A stretch of 24,121 nt of DNA, taken from positions 1 to 24,121 of the IMG/VR virus record IMGVR_UViG_3300021092_003150. The stretch is one strand, 5' to 3'. The DNA is from a virus. This document shows positions 16,600 through 23,585 of the stretch, piece after piece. The notes below the pieces were generated by a model. The model did not search any database. It worked only from the letters and a program-made list of their open reading frames with translations, and was not told the origin of the DNA. Position 1 is the stretch's first letter; each line of letters begins with the position of its first letter. Both the position numbers and the translations under genes were made by a program.

Positions 16600-16646
16600 A
16601 AAGATAAAGGGGGAGGGGCTGTTAGCATCCCCCTATCTTTAATTTT
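16600..16646 (+). terminator. Hairpin with T-rich tail, probable terminator
   Basis: AAAGATA, a two-base bulge and GGGGGA (16600-16614) pair with TCCCCC-TATCTTT (16628-16640); AATTTTA follows. It closes the MoxR/VWA operon. It ends only a few bases before the presumed ATG of the next gene, which is odd: either termination is partial or the next gene starts further downstream. Confidence 0.65.
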
Positions 16647-16651
16647 ATCTT

Positions 16652-18223
16652 ATGCTGTACCATATAACACTAGAAAATTACTTTATAGACATTAACACTT
16701 TCAACACTTTCAACAAATTCAATCAGGCAGGTCCACATCCAAATACTACTCCTCTGAGCCGCTGTAACAGATGGACTAATCCCGTCGAGAATGGTCCGCT
16801 ATTGCCGGATAATCTGGCGAGCAACAATCCTAGCCCGTTCATTATTGGTAGCATGCTATATTACCCTATAGTCGTCGGACTTAATAATTCGGCAGCTAAC
16901 GGAGCAGGTGGCGTTGTGGGCTTTGTGAGAGCTAAGATTTCCAATAATCTGGAACTTGGGGATAGCGAATACATGGTGTGCTCGTCTGAGGATCTCAAGA
17001 AAGCAGGTGTCAGGCTATCCGTGCAAAGCATAAAAATGCTCAAAAGTTTGCGACATAACAGCAAACTCAATAAAAATGAATCAAACGGAACAATAAGGCA
17101 CTACAACACACAGGGCTTTAAGTGTCGACCCGAAGAAATCATTAAATGTTTGGCTTTTGGATATCTTGATTTCCCAAATGGCAGAACCTTTATTGAGGAT
17201 TTGGCTCATGCTTCACGAGATCAATCCTACACGCTTCAAGAATTGGTGTCGGATAAACGCAACGATATGCAAACTATTTGTGCCGCAGTGGCGAAGCATT
17301 ATCATGATACTGAGAGAAGCTTTTGGAGCAATCGCACCATAGGCACTAAAATCTCGTATGACATTATGCGTACCTCGATAAATGTTGATGAAAAATGCGT
17401 AGTAAAATGGCGCAGGCCAAGTAAGAACAGCAAGTGGCCCTACACTCTGGATCACCATTGGTTCTGTTGTCAAGAGTCTTCAGTGACTATGGCTCACCAT
17501 ACCATGGCTTCGCTTATGTTTACAGCTTCTAGTACCCCTTCGAAATCGGGCGGATACCCCACGGCCAGTCGAGATCAGCTGATGATGAATCTGCCTATCT
17601 TTCTAAGTATTCGAACACTGGATAATTGTAGGAAAATTCTCGAGAATTTCTTTGTAAATATAGTCGAGATCCTGAAAACGAATTCATCGGCTACGGGACA
17701 CTATACCAATCTAATTAATGACTTTGATTGGCCTGTACCTAATCGCTATTCAGGTAAGAGATTAGAGGCAGAAATGTTCCCCGTTAAAGCGGCTTTGGCC
17801 ATGGGAGTTTTGCCAAAGTTTGATGAATCCGGAAGGTTTAATAAGTTTATTCCAATTGATGGTGTCCTGCATGAAAATCCTCAGACCATCTATATTGATG
17901 TGGATTCGGACTATCTGAAGCGCCGTAGACCGGAACATTCTTTATTGCTTATGTATAGCACGGGGATTATTCGCCTGGAAGATTTGGAAAAAATCGTAGG
18001 ATCTGTTTCTCAAAATGATAAGGATCATAAGAACAATTCCACTAAAGTTCAGTTGCGAATGAGCAAAAATGTCGTATGCTGTCTCCCTGTAGAATCTGCT
18101 AGTAAAAAAATCTATGAAACTCTAGCAAGAGAAGGCTATAACCACTTCGGTGTTAACAGCAATAATTCCAGTAAGCTCAATGACCCATTACAGGAAATAG
18201 AAGAATATACCGGAGCTTTCTAA
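16652..18223 (+). CDS. Hypothetical protein, 523 residues
   Basis: The longest frame starts at ATG 16652, without a Shine-Dalgarno and just after a terminator-like hairpin, so the N-terminus is uncertain; the next in-frame Met is near 16850. The first residues come from a short tandem repeat (NTFNTFNKFN). The protein is soluble, His- and Cys-containing (HHWFCCQESSVTMAHHTMASLMF around 272-294), with an Asp-rich strand (TIYIDVDSDYLKRRR). I recognise no domain. It does not look like the other genes around it, and a structural or host-takeover role cannot be told apart. Confidence 0.7.
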   Translation: MLYHITLENYFIDINTFNTFNKFNQAGPHPNTTPLSRCNRWTNPVENGPLLPDNLASNNPSPFIIGSMLYYPIVVGLNNSAANGAGGVVGFVRAKISNNLELGDSEYMVCSSEDLKKAGVRLSVQSIKMLKSLRHNSKLNKNESNGTIRHYNTQGFKCRPEEIIKCLAFGYLDFPNGRTFIEDLAHASRDQSYTLQELVSDKRNDMQTICAAVAKHYHDTERSFWSNRTIGTKISYDIMRTSINVDEKCVVKWRRPSKNSKWPYTLDHHWFCCQESSVTMAHHTMASLMFTASSTPSKSGGYPTASRDQLMMNLPIFLSIRTLDNCRKILENFFVNIVEILKTNSSATGHYTNLINDFDWPVPNRYSGKRLEAEMFPVKAALAMGVLPKFDESGRFNKFIPIDGVLHENPQTIYIDVDSDYLKRRRPEHSLLLMYSTGIIRLEDLEKIVGSVSQNDKDHKNNSTKVQLRMSKNVVCCLPVESASKKIYETLAREGYNHFGVNSNNSSKLNDPLQEIEEYTGAF

Positions 18224-18244
18224 AGTTGAGATTTAAAATCACAC

Positions 18245-18931
18245 ATGAGCAAAAGCAACAGTCCAAGACCAAATACTAACGAACCACTTGGCATGAAGGT
18301 CGCACGTGGACCTGCAGCCAGTAAAACCGCAGTAAAGGTAACCGACAATAATAAAGGTTGGGCAATAGTTGCAAATATCCCCGTACCTCCTGCAGTAGAA
18401 AGTCGTAACTTTAAAAAGCCATTAGGGCTTACCCCAGCATTGATTAATGGGGGTATTATCCCTACTACACCTAACAAGAAGCCAAAGGTCGACTCTACTG
18501 AGCTCAGCTCAACATCAACACAAACCGTGCTGTTTTCAAATCAAAAGAACCTTGGGGGGAACCCTACCCCCCAAGGTCTTTCTTTTACCCGCCGAACTAA
18601 AAAAATTCCAAAGTTTACAAAAACGACTACCCTCGAACTTGATTGGTATGGGGCTAAGCTTTCTCTCAATTGCTTAAATATCGTTCATCAGCCTGCAAAT
18701 ACTGATCGAGGTAATCAAAGTTGGTTAATGTTGGAAATGCCTTTAGATGAAAAAACAGGCAATCCTCCATGGATTCCGCCTGTCGCAGAACTGAAAGAAG
18801 ATGGTAGAATGTTCGTACCCGAGTTCAAATGTGAGGTAAATGGCATTACTTTACGATGTCAGATACTAAACATAGAGCTGTTTGACAAGGTCGGCAAAAA
18901 ATACACGGTAGTGTTTAGAGTGATAGAATAA
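18245..18931 (+). CDS. Hypothetical protein, 228 residues
   Basis: ATG 18245 lies 21 bases after the previous stop, with no strong Shine-Dalgarno. The N-terminal half (to about residue 110) is rich in Pro, Asn, Ser, Lys and is probably disordered. The C-terminal half (TTTLELDWYGAKLSLNCLNIVHQ ... VNGITLRCQILNIELFDKVGKKYTVVFRVIE) is a compact beta domain. A terminator-like hairpin lies in the linker between them (18549-18577). Family not recognised. Confidence 0.7.
   Translation: MSKSNSPRPNTNEPLGMKVARGPAASKTAVKVTDNNKGWAIVANIPVPPAVESRNFKKPLGLTPALINGGIIPTTPNKKPKVDSTELSSTSTQTVLFSNQKNLGGNPTPQGLSFTRRTKKIPKFTKTTTLELDWYGAKLSLNCLNIVHQPANTDRGNQSWLMLEMPLDEKTGNPPWIPPVAELKEDGRMFVPEFKCEVNGITLRCQILNIELFDKVGKKYTVVFRVIE
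18549..18577 (+). repeat. Terminator-like GC hairpin inside a gene
   Basis: ACCTTGGGGGG (18549-18559), a 7-base loop, and CCCCCCAAGGT (18567-18577) form a perfect 11-bp stem, followed by CTTTCTTTT. It looks like an intrinsic terminator but the reading frame passes straight through it (residues NLGGNPTPQGLS). It may act as an internal attenuator or be a relic of an older gene boundary. Confidence 0.55.
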
Positions 18932-18934
18932 ACC

Positions 18935-18982
18935 AATAATATTTGCTAAAAAATTGTAAATTATAAATTAGCAAATATTATT
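18935..18982 (+). repeat. Perfect 15-bp AT-rich inverted repeat
   Basis: AATAATATTTGCTAA (18935-18949) and TTAGCAAATATTATT (18968-18982) are exact complements with an 18-base AT-only-rich loop. It begins four bases after the stop of the 228-residue gene, and a run of seven T lies further on (about 18998-19004). It could be a weak, possibly bidirectional terminator or an operator for the portal-region operon. Confidence 0.6.
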
Positions 18983-19011
18983 AAAATTTCAAGTAACTTT
19001 TTTTAAATACT

Positions 19012-19182
19012 ATGTTAGACCCAGAATTTATTAAAAAAGGCGTGATTGAGCACGAGACAGAGGAGCAGCCTGTAAAAACCGCCTCTGATGAAATTTTTGA
19101 AAAGGTGAAGACTTGCCACCCCGCTTGCCGTTGTAATTGTAAAACAAAACAGCAGGAAAACCCCAATGAACGAAGTAAATAA
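19012..19182 (+). CDS. Cysteine-rich microprotein, 56 residues
   Basis: ATG 19012 to TAA 19180-19182. The sequence starts MLDPEFIKKGVIEHETEEQP and contains CHPACRCNCK near residues 37-46, four cysteines in ten residues, followed by a Lys/Gln/Asn tail. The cluster could bind a metal. No strong Shine-Dalgarno is visible. It overlaps the ankyrin gene by 17 bases, which supports its being a real member of the operon. Not recognised. Confidence 0.55.
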   Translation: MLDPEFIKKGVIEHETEEQPVKTASDEIFEKVKTCHPACRCNCKTKQQENPNERSK

Positions 19183-19498
19183 TATTCAGGAAGCTATTCC
19201 TGTATTAGTTTTAGCAGTAGCCAGAGGAGATCTTCCTACGCTAAACACGCTATTAGATAAGTTTCCAAAGTTGATTGAGCTTAGAGATAGGCGAGGTCGT
19301 ACTTTGCTTATGATGGCGGCATACCTTAGCGATCCCGCTGTAATAAACTATTTAATATCTTTTTATGTTATTGCCAATCCAATTATGGATCCTAATGTAG
19401 AAGATGAAGATGGATTTAACGCACACGACTGGGCAGTACTTGGCGGCAACGAGTTCAGCAGAAGCCTGTTGATTAAGGTAATGGGTACAGAGGAATAA
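19166..19498 (+). CDS. Ankyrin-repeat protein, 110 residues
   Basis: ATG 19166 has AGGAAAA upstream. About three ankyrin units can be seen: VLAVARGDLPTLNTLLDKFP, then DRRGRTLLMMAAYLSDPAVINYLISF, then DEDGFNAHDWAVLGGNEFSRSLLIKV. The G-x-T-x-L-x-x-A-A pattern of the second is typical. Ankyrins bind other proteins; the target here is unknown. The stop is one base before the portal start region, so the two are probably translated together. Confidence 0.8.
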   Translation: MNEVNNIQEAIPVLVLAVARGDLPTLNTLLDKFPKLIELRDRRGRTLLMMAAYLSDPAVINYLISFYVIANPIMDPNVEDEDGFNAHDWAVLGGNEFSRSLLIKVMGTEE

Positions 19499-19499
19499 T

Positions 19500-21359
19500 A
19501 TGCCTGATTTTTCATCTAATCCCCAAGGGTCAATTCGACGAACTCTGTCGCATGCAGAACATGCCCCAAGCCCATTCTTGGACTATGCTTCGCTACACCT
19601 TCCTACTAATCTCAACGAAGCTTTTGAAGTCGCGGAGACTATGTACTACAGTAATAGGACATTTGCTCAAGCTGTCGAGTACGTAGTTTCATATTTTACC
19701 GGCACAGATATCAACATAATTGCTGACGATGAAGATAAGGCCAGTCAGTACAAAAAGTTTCTAATTGAAAAGCTAGACCTTAAGTCTTTATTGTTCATGA
19801 TTGGCAGGGACGTAAAGGTATACGGCAATAGCTGTATTTCTGTACTGGCGCCATTCAAGCGCTTCCTGACTTGCGATAAGTGCGGAGCTAGCAAACCAAT
19901 TCAAAGCATAGATTACAAATTTACGCTTAATCATGGATTCAGCTTTACCTGTGGCAGCTGTAATAAACACACTACTTGCTTAAATCCGGACGATCGTCCT
20001 ACTTTGCAGGAAAACGAAATTTACATTAAGCGCTGGCCTATTAAGCAAATACGCATCGTATCCCACCAATACGGCGGAAAGCCTGATTATTTCTATGAAG
20101 TGCCGCCAAATGATATACAGCAGATCCAAAACGGCAATAAAAAGTATATGGAAACTGTGCCATGGAGTCTGGTGCAGTCGGTGAGATCCGGAACTTTATT
20201 TCAGTTCAGTGACAACATGGTACATCACTTCTCGCTAGGCAATCTAAGCGATATTAAGATGGGCATATGGGGTTTGCCTCCGGTTATTGCTGGTTTTCGA
20301 GATGCGTATCTTGCCCAGATCCTTAAGCGCAATAATGAAAGCATAGCACTAGATCATATGTTGCCAATTCGCTTTATAACCCCCGCCTCTGTTGGAGCGG
20401 GAGGTGACTTTATGAAGTCGATCAATATCGGTAACTTCGGGCAGTCAGTGCTGCGATCAGTGGAGCGAGCTCGTAAAGATCCCACAGGATGGCAGTGGAT
20501 GCCTATGCCTGTTAATTATCAATTGCTTGGAGGAGAAGGTAAGCAATTTGTTGTTCCTCAACTATTGGAACAAGCCCAAGCAGACTTCCTTAACGGTATG
20601 GGCATTCCGGTAGAGTTGTATAGAAAAACTCTGAGTGCCCAAGCTGCGCCATTTGCAGCCAGACTTTTTGAGGCGGGTGAAACGCACTTCCTGCACGGTC
20701 TGCAGACAGCCCTTACTTGGATTGTGGATAGAGTTAGTGCCATACTCAATTGGGAGCCCTGCGAAGCCACCCTTACCAAGCCAACTCATGCCGATGACAT
20801 TGAGCGTCGTATGCTGATGCTCCAGATGATGATGCAAGGCATTGCTGCAGAACAAGATGTACTCAACCTCTTTGGTCTCGACTGGAAGGATACCTTCAAG
20901 AAACGCCAGGGCGAACAGGAATTCAAGATGCGATCTGAAAAAGAGTATATGGATAAAATGCGCAAGGCGGAAGAAAACGAGCAGATCATGTCTGCCCCTC
21001 CTGGCGCGATGATTGCAGGCCCAGGGACTCCAATGGGGGCCGGCGGCATACCAGGTGGGCCCAACCTTGGCGGTCCGCCAATGGCTCCTTCTATGCCAAT
21101 CAATGGCGTTGCAGGGCCCATGGCGGCAGGTCCCAGCAAGGACTTAGATAGTTTCTTTGCGGATGCTCAGGCTAGAGTCAACGAGATTATGGCTACAGCT
21201 CCACTTGGCTCTCCGCAGCGTAGGCAGATCTTGGATCAGATCAAGAGCCAAAATCCAAATCTACATGCCGTGGTGAAGAGTATGCTGGATCAAATTACCC
21301 AACAAGCAGAAAACCAAGGCAAAGATCAATTACGTCAGCCAATGCCTCCCCCTAGGTAA
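19500..21359 (+). CDS. Portal protein
   Basis: A 619-residue protein with the size and layout of a portal, the dodecameric ring through which DNA is packaged. GAGGAAT precedes the ATG. Portal-like features are the N-terminal SNRTFAQAVEYVVSYFTGTDI with a following wing region, the FLNGMGIPVELYRKTLSAQAAPFAARLFE clip/stem-like segment near 364-392, and the helical DDIERRMLMLQMMMQG part. Residues 125-154 hold two CxxC pairs (Cys125, 128, 151, 154), a zinc ribbon inserted in the wing. From about 499 to 547 the chain is Pro/Gly/Met/Ala-rich and disordered, then a helical C-terminus. The terminase and capsid genes that normally flank a portal are not in the window, so the call rests on sequence pattern alone. 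Confidence 0.75.
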   Translation: MPDFSSNPQGSIRRTLSHAEHAPSPFLDYASLHLPTNLNEAFEVAETMYYSNRTFAQAVEYVVSYFTGTDINIIADDEDKASQYKKFLIEKLDLKSLLFMIGRDVKVYGNSCISVLAPFKRFLTCDKCGASKPIQSIDYKFTLNHGFSFTCGSCNKHTTCLNPDDRPTLQENEIYIKRWPIKQIRIVSHQYGGKPDYFYEVPPNDIQQIQNGNKKYMETVPWSLVQSVRSGTLFQFSDNMVHHFSLGNLSDIKMGIWGLPPVIAGFRDAYLAQILKRNNESIALDHMLPIRFITPASVGAGGDFMKSINIGNFGQSVLRSVERARKDPTGWQWMPMPVNYQLLGGEGKQFVVPQLLEQAQADFLNGMGIPVELYRKTLSAQAAPFAARLFEAGETHFLHGLQTALTWIVDRVSAILNWEPCEATLTKPTHADDIERRMLMLQMMMQGIAAEQDVLNLFGLDWKDTFKKRQGEQEFKMRSEKEYMDKMRKAEENEQIMSAPPGAMIAGPGTPMGAGGIPGGPNLGGPPMAPSMPINGVAGPMAAGPSKDLDSFFADAQARVNEIMATAPLGSPQRRQILDQIKSQNPNLHAVVKSMLDQITQQAENQGKDQLRQPMPPPR

Positions 21360-21403
21360 TAGCTAAACAGCTGAATCACACAATAAAAACTTTTTCATTA
21401 TTG

Positions 21404-21443
21404 CCAAGCCCTTGAAATAAAATTCAAGGGCTTGGTTTGTTTT
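21404..21443 (+). terminator. Intrinsic terminator after the portal gene
   Basis: CCAAGCCCTTGAA (21404-21416), a 6-base loop and TTCAAGGGCTTGG (21423-21435) form a perfect 13-bp stem, followed by TTTGTTTT. It ends the portal operon. The ribosome binding site AAGGAA of the next gene follows at once, so that gene may depend on read-through or a promoter within the portal gene. Confidence 0.88.
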
Positions 21444-21454
21444 AAGGAATACAC

Positions 21455-21838
21455 ATGAACCAACGTAATCGTCGACTACGTGATCACTTCATAGCAGGCA
21501 AAGAGTATGTGTCTCGAGCGGATAATCGAAGCGTAATAATTAATAAAGACTATGATCTTATCGACGGTCAAACTATCACAAACATTATAGGAACACTATA
21601 TACAAGTGCAATAGTTAAAAGGACTATTGATAAAAACGGCTGTAACACCTTTTGGATTAACTACTCTAACTGGAGAACTCGTACTACCACGGCTGCTATA
21701 AAAGCATGTATCCCTGGGGGATGGGAAATACGCGGGTACAAGCTATACACCCCCAAGCTAGCAACCATAACTATACCGAATACGGGGTGGGTAGAGCTGA
21801 AAGAGCCCTTGGATGCCTACTTAGATCGGTGGAGCTAA
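21455..21838 (+). CDS. Hypothetical protein, 127 residues
   Basis: ATG 21455 with AAGGAA upstream. The product is basic and beta-rich (SVIINKDYDLIDGQTITNIIGTLYTSAIVKRTIDKNGCNTFWINY, WEIRGYKLYTPKLATITIPNTGW). It stands alone between two strong terminators. Family not recognised. Confidence 0.72.
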   Translation: MNQRNRRLRDHFIAGKEYVSRADNRSVIINKDYDLIDGQTITNIIGTLYTSAIVKRTIDKNGCNTFWINYSNWRTRTTTAAIKACIPGGWEIRGYKLYTPKLATITIPNTGWVELKEPLDAYLDRWS

Positions 21839-21849
21839 TAAAGGAGTTA

Positions 21850-21877
21850 GGTCAGCCCCGGGGCTGACCTTTTTTTT
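21850..21877 (+). terminator. Intrinsic terminator
   Basis: GGTCAGCCCC and GGGGCTGACC (21850-21869) abut as a perfect palindrome, followed by eight T (21870-21877) and then AGGTATT. The hairpin loop must open two to four central bases. Confidence 0.9.
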
Positions 21878-21980
21878 AGGTATTAAATAGGGGGTATTTT
21901 AAGGCCTAAAATAGACCCTTATTTGTGTTATATATATAAGTAGGCTGCAAATGCTTTTAAAAGATAAAGATGAGCTTATA

Positions 21981-21998
21981 TTGCGGTATATATATATA
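21981..21998 (+). promoter_or_regulatory. Putative promoter TTGCGG-TATAYATATATA (copy 1)
   Basis: TTGCGG at 21981-21986 runs directly into a 12-base TA tract ending two bases before the leader helix. The same element stands at 22635-22652. No host-type -35 hexamer is found at the right distance, so this may be a phage-specific promoter that starts transcripts at the base of the leader. The 234-base gap 21839-22072 otherwise holds the terminator and AT-rich sequence. Confidence 0.55.
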
Positions 21999-22055
21999 GA
22001 GGATCTATAGGTATTCCAGCAACTCTGCTGGACCGCCAAAACAATTTAGATCCTT
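21999..22055 (+). promoter_or_regulatory. Structured 5' leader RNA, copy 1
   Basis: Outer helix GGATCTA (22001-22007) pairs with TAGATCC (22047-22053); inner hairpin TCCAGCA-ACTC-TGCTGGA. Between them lie conserved AGGTATT on the 5' side and CCGCCAAAACAAT on the 3' side, where GGT and GCC can form a short extra helix. It begins at the presumed transcript start and ends 18 bases before the GTG of the membrane protein gene. Candidate riboswitch, protein-binding leader or mRNA-stabilising cap; not matched to a known class by eye. Confidence 0.75.
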
Positions 22056-22072
22056 CAAGAAAGAGGAAACAA

Positions 22073-22552
22073 GTGAAAAATTTCTTCAATGGGTTTGCGT
22101 TTATCGTCTTGCCGATTCTGGCTACAGTGGCTCTGACACTTGTCGTGCGGTTAACGATGCCAACTCCGAAGGGAGTCACAAGCATTGTTGAAACCGGAGA
22201 AGTCTGGTACAACCCAACATCTTGGGCGCTGAATGAGAGTGCAGAGCATGCCACCATGCAGGCCAATAAGGCCATGGCAGCGGCAGTCAGCTACACTCAA
22301 GGCATGACACTGGCGGCTTCGGCAGCGGCAGGCGTCGTTCTGACGTTGCTGGTCCTGGCGATTCGCAAGGGATGGGTAGATAAAACCGAGGTCAAGACCA
22401 AGGCTTTTATCGAGCAGGCACCTGCTGCGACCCACACCCCGGCGCAGAAGGGGCCAAATGTCTCAGAGCCGATTACCAGCCGTTCGACCTCTTCGGAGGA
22501 TAGACGTGATTCTGCCCTAACAGGACAGGCCATGGCTACAGCCACGGCTTGA
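22073..22552 (+). CDS. Two-span membrane protein, 159 residues
   Basis: GTG start at 22073 with AGAGGAA upstream. Two membrane helices are clear: residues 7-25 (FAFIVLPILATVALTLVV) and 77-97 (an Ala-rich stretch followed by VVLTLLVLAI), followed by RKGW. The loop between has about 50 residues and the C-terminal 60 residues are Ala/Thr/Ser/Pro-rich and polar. With both positive ends inside, the loop would face the periplasm. Size and topology would allow a holin or another envelope protein, but no lysin gene is adjacent, so this is only a possibility. It forms a single-gene unit with its own leader and terminator. Confidence 0.75.
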   Translation: MKNFFNGFAFIVLPILATVALTLVVRLTMPTPKGVTSIVETGEVWYNPTSWALNESAEHATMQANKAMAAAVSYTQGMTLAASAAAGVVLTLLVLAIRKGWVDKTEVKTKAFIEQAPAATHTPAQKGPNVSEPITSRSTSSEDRRDSALTGQAMATATA

Positions 22553-22565
22553 CACGGAAGCCTCA

Positions 22566-22600
22566 CCTCCTATTAGCCTCACGGCGTAGGGGGTTTTTTT
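22566..22600 (+). terminator. Intrinsic terminator
   Basis: CCTCCTA (22566-22572) pairs with TAGGGGG (22587-22593), with a short inner GCC/GGC pairing, and seven T follow. AGGTATT comes directly after the T-run. The T-run and AGG can also pair with CCTAAAAA at 22617-22624. Confidence 0.8.
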
Positions 22601-22634
22601 AGGTATTAGATATATGCCTAAAAATAAGGATATT

Positions 22635-22652
22635 TTGCGGTATACATATATA
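22635..22652 (+). promoter_or_regulatory. Putative promoter TTGCGG-TATAYATATATA (copy 2)
   Basis: Same element as at 21981-21998 with one T-to-C change (TATACATATATA). It again ends exactly at the outer helix of the leader and lacks a host-type -35 box. Confidence 0.55.
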
Positions 22653-22709
22653 GAGGATCTATAGGTATTCCAGCAACTCTGCTGGATCGCCAAAATAATG
22701 TAGATCCTC
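22653..22709 (+). promoter_or_regulatory. Structured 5' leader RNA, copy 2
   Basis: Outer helix GAGGATCTA (22653-22661) with TAGATCCTC (22701-22709), nine perfect pairs; inner hairpin TCCAGCA-ACTC-TGCTGGA; conserved AGGTATT and TCGCCAAAATAAT. Copy 2 has a C in the outer helix where copy 1 has a T, turning a wobble or mismatch at the base into a full pair. Confidence 0.75.
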
Positions 22710-22726
22710 CAAGAAAGAGGAAACAA

Positions 22727-23470
22727 GTGAAAAGTATCATGATTTGTGTTTTTAGTAGCGTTTTAGCCTTTGCAGCCTGTTTGGCTGTCGAGGCCCGCAG
22801 CTGTAGTGCCGAAACCAACAAGGACAATCAGCATCAGCTGATGTTCCAAAGGGTGAGCACAGAGCTCGCAGCGGCAGCAGCAGCTAAGGTGTCAGCCACG
22901 ACACTGTCGGACAAGCTTACCCTTGCCCGAGTGGAAAGCTCACTGGCAGATGCGCTGGTAACGCTGAGAGCGATGGAGTCGTCCAAGGAACCACCGAAGG
23001 ACAACAAACAGCCTCAGCCTATTACTTCGCAGAACAACAAACAGCCTCAGCCTATTACTTCGCAGCCCAAGGAACCGCAGTCGTATGTTCTCAAGGCGGC
23101 AAAGGAATTCTCAAACCTCGTTCCAGTTTATAGCGGGAATGAAGTTGAGACTCCTAGAGGCTTTGGCAATACGCTCGCTGCCGGTTTCTCTCAGGCAAAC
23201 ATGGAGAATCAGGAGGTCTTGGTTGTAAAGATCGCCGCTTTGAACCGCCTGCAGGAAGCCCACACCCGGGCTGTCCTGGATCAGGAAACTCTTCATATCC
23301 CTGAGTACACCATCTTGTTGAATCAGCAGTATTCAGAGCTGGATTCAGAAACGCAAAATGCGTTGGTTCTGGAAACAATTCAACAAGAACGCCTCGCTGA
23401 TGAGAAGGCTGTCGAAGCTTTGGCTAATCCAAGCTTTTGGCAAACCTTGAAGTGGTGGTGGCAGGAGTAA
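22727..23470 (+). CDS. Putative exported protein, 247 residues
   Basis: GTG start with AGAGGAA upstream. The N-terminus MKSIMICVFSSVLAFAACLAVEARS is a signal peptide or membrane anchor; FAAC resembles a lipobox but has Phe at -3, so lipoprotein processing is doubtful. Then come an Ala-rich helical part (TELAAAAAAKVSATTLSDKLTLARVESSLADAL), a Pro/Gln linker with a perfect 11-residue tandem repeat (NNKQPQPITSQ type), and a long charged helical region (NQEVLVVKIAALNRLQEAHTRAVLDQE...). It looks like an envelope-located coiled-coil protein; a spanin-like role is thinkable but unproven. Confidence 0.75.
   Translation: MKSIMICVFSSVLAFAACLAVEARSCSAETNKDNQHQLMFQRVSTELAAAAAAKVSATTLSDKLTLARVESSLADALVTLRAMESSKEPPKDNKQPQPITSQNNKQPQPITSQPKEPQSYVLKAAKEFSNLVPVYSGNEVETPRGFGNTLAAGFSQANMENQEVLVVKIAALNRLQEAHTRAVLDQETLHIPEYTILLNQQYSELDSETQNALVLETIQQERLADEKAVEALANPSFWQTLKWWWQE
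23001..23065 (+). repeat. 33-bp tandem repeat inside the exported-protein gene
   Basis: A 32-base sequence starting ACAACAAACAGCCTCAGC at 23001 recurs exactly at 23034, a 33-base period in frame, encoding NKQPQPITSQN twice. Identical units imply a recent duplication in a flexible linker. Confidence 0.9.
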
Positions 23471-23497
23471 CACTTCCACAGGCATCCTTTTTTGAGG

Positions 23498-23530
23498 GCC
23501 CCGGGAGAGTAACATCTCCCGGGGCTTTTT
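23498..23530 (+). terminator. Intrinsic terminator
   Basis: GCCCCGGGAGA (23498-23508), loop GTAACA, TCTCCCGGGGC (23515-23525), then five T. It ends the exported-protein transcript. Confidence 0.92.
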
Positions 23531-23550
23531 AACCTGCCTTAAGTGCTTAA

Positions 23551-23578
23551 TTGCAAAAATGTTGATTTGCCACATAAT
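23551..23578 (+). promoter_or_regulatory. Possible sigma70-type promoter before leader copy 3
   Basis: TTGCAA (23551-23556), a 16-base spacer and CATAAT (23573-23578). Start of transcription would fall near 23585, right at the outer helix of the leader. The hexamers are imperfect, and this site differs from the TTGCGG/TA-tract of copies 1 and 2. Confidence 0.4.
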
Positions 23579-23585
23579 GACATAA

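Larger units (their letters stand above)
21979..22078 (+). repeat. Promoter-leader-RBS module, copy 1 of a ~100-bp direct repeat
   Basis: This stretch matches 22633-22732 without gaps at an offset of 654 bases, with only a handful of substitutions. It contains TTGCGG followed by TATATATATATA (21981-21998), the structured leader, AGAGGAA and a GTG start. Outside this block the two loci differ. Confidence 0.92.
22633..22732 (+). repeat. Promoter-leader-RBS module, copy 2
   Basis: Direct repeat of 21979-22078. It keeps the TTGCGG/TA-tract, leader, AGAGGAA and GTG start but serves a different gene. Most substitutions are transitions and fall in the TA tract, the internal loop or the outer end of the helix. 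Confidence 0.92.
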
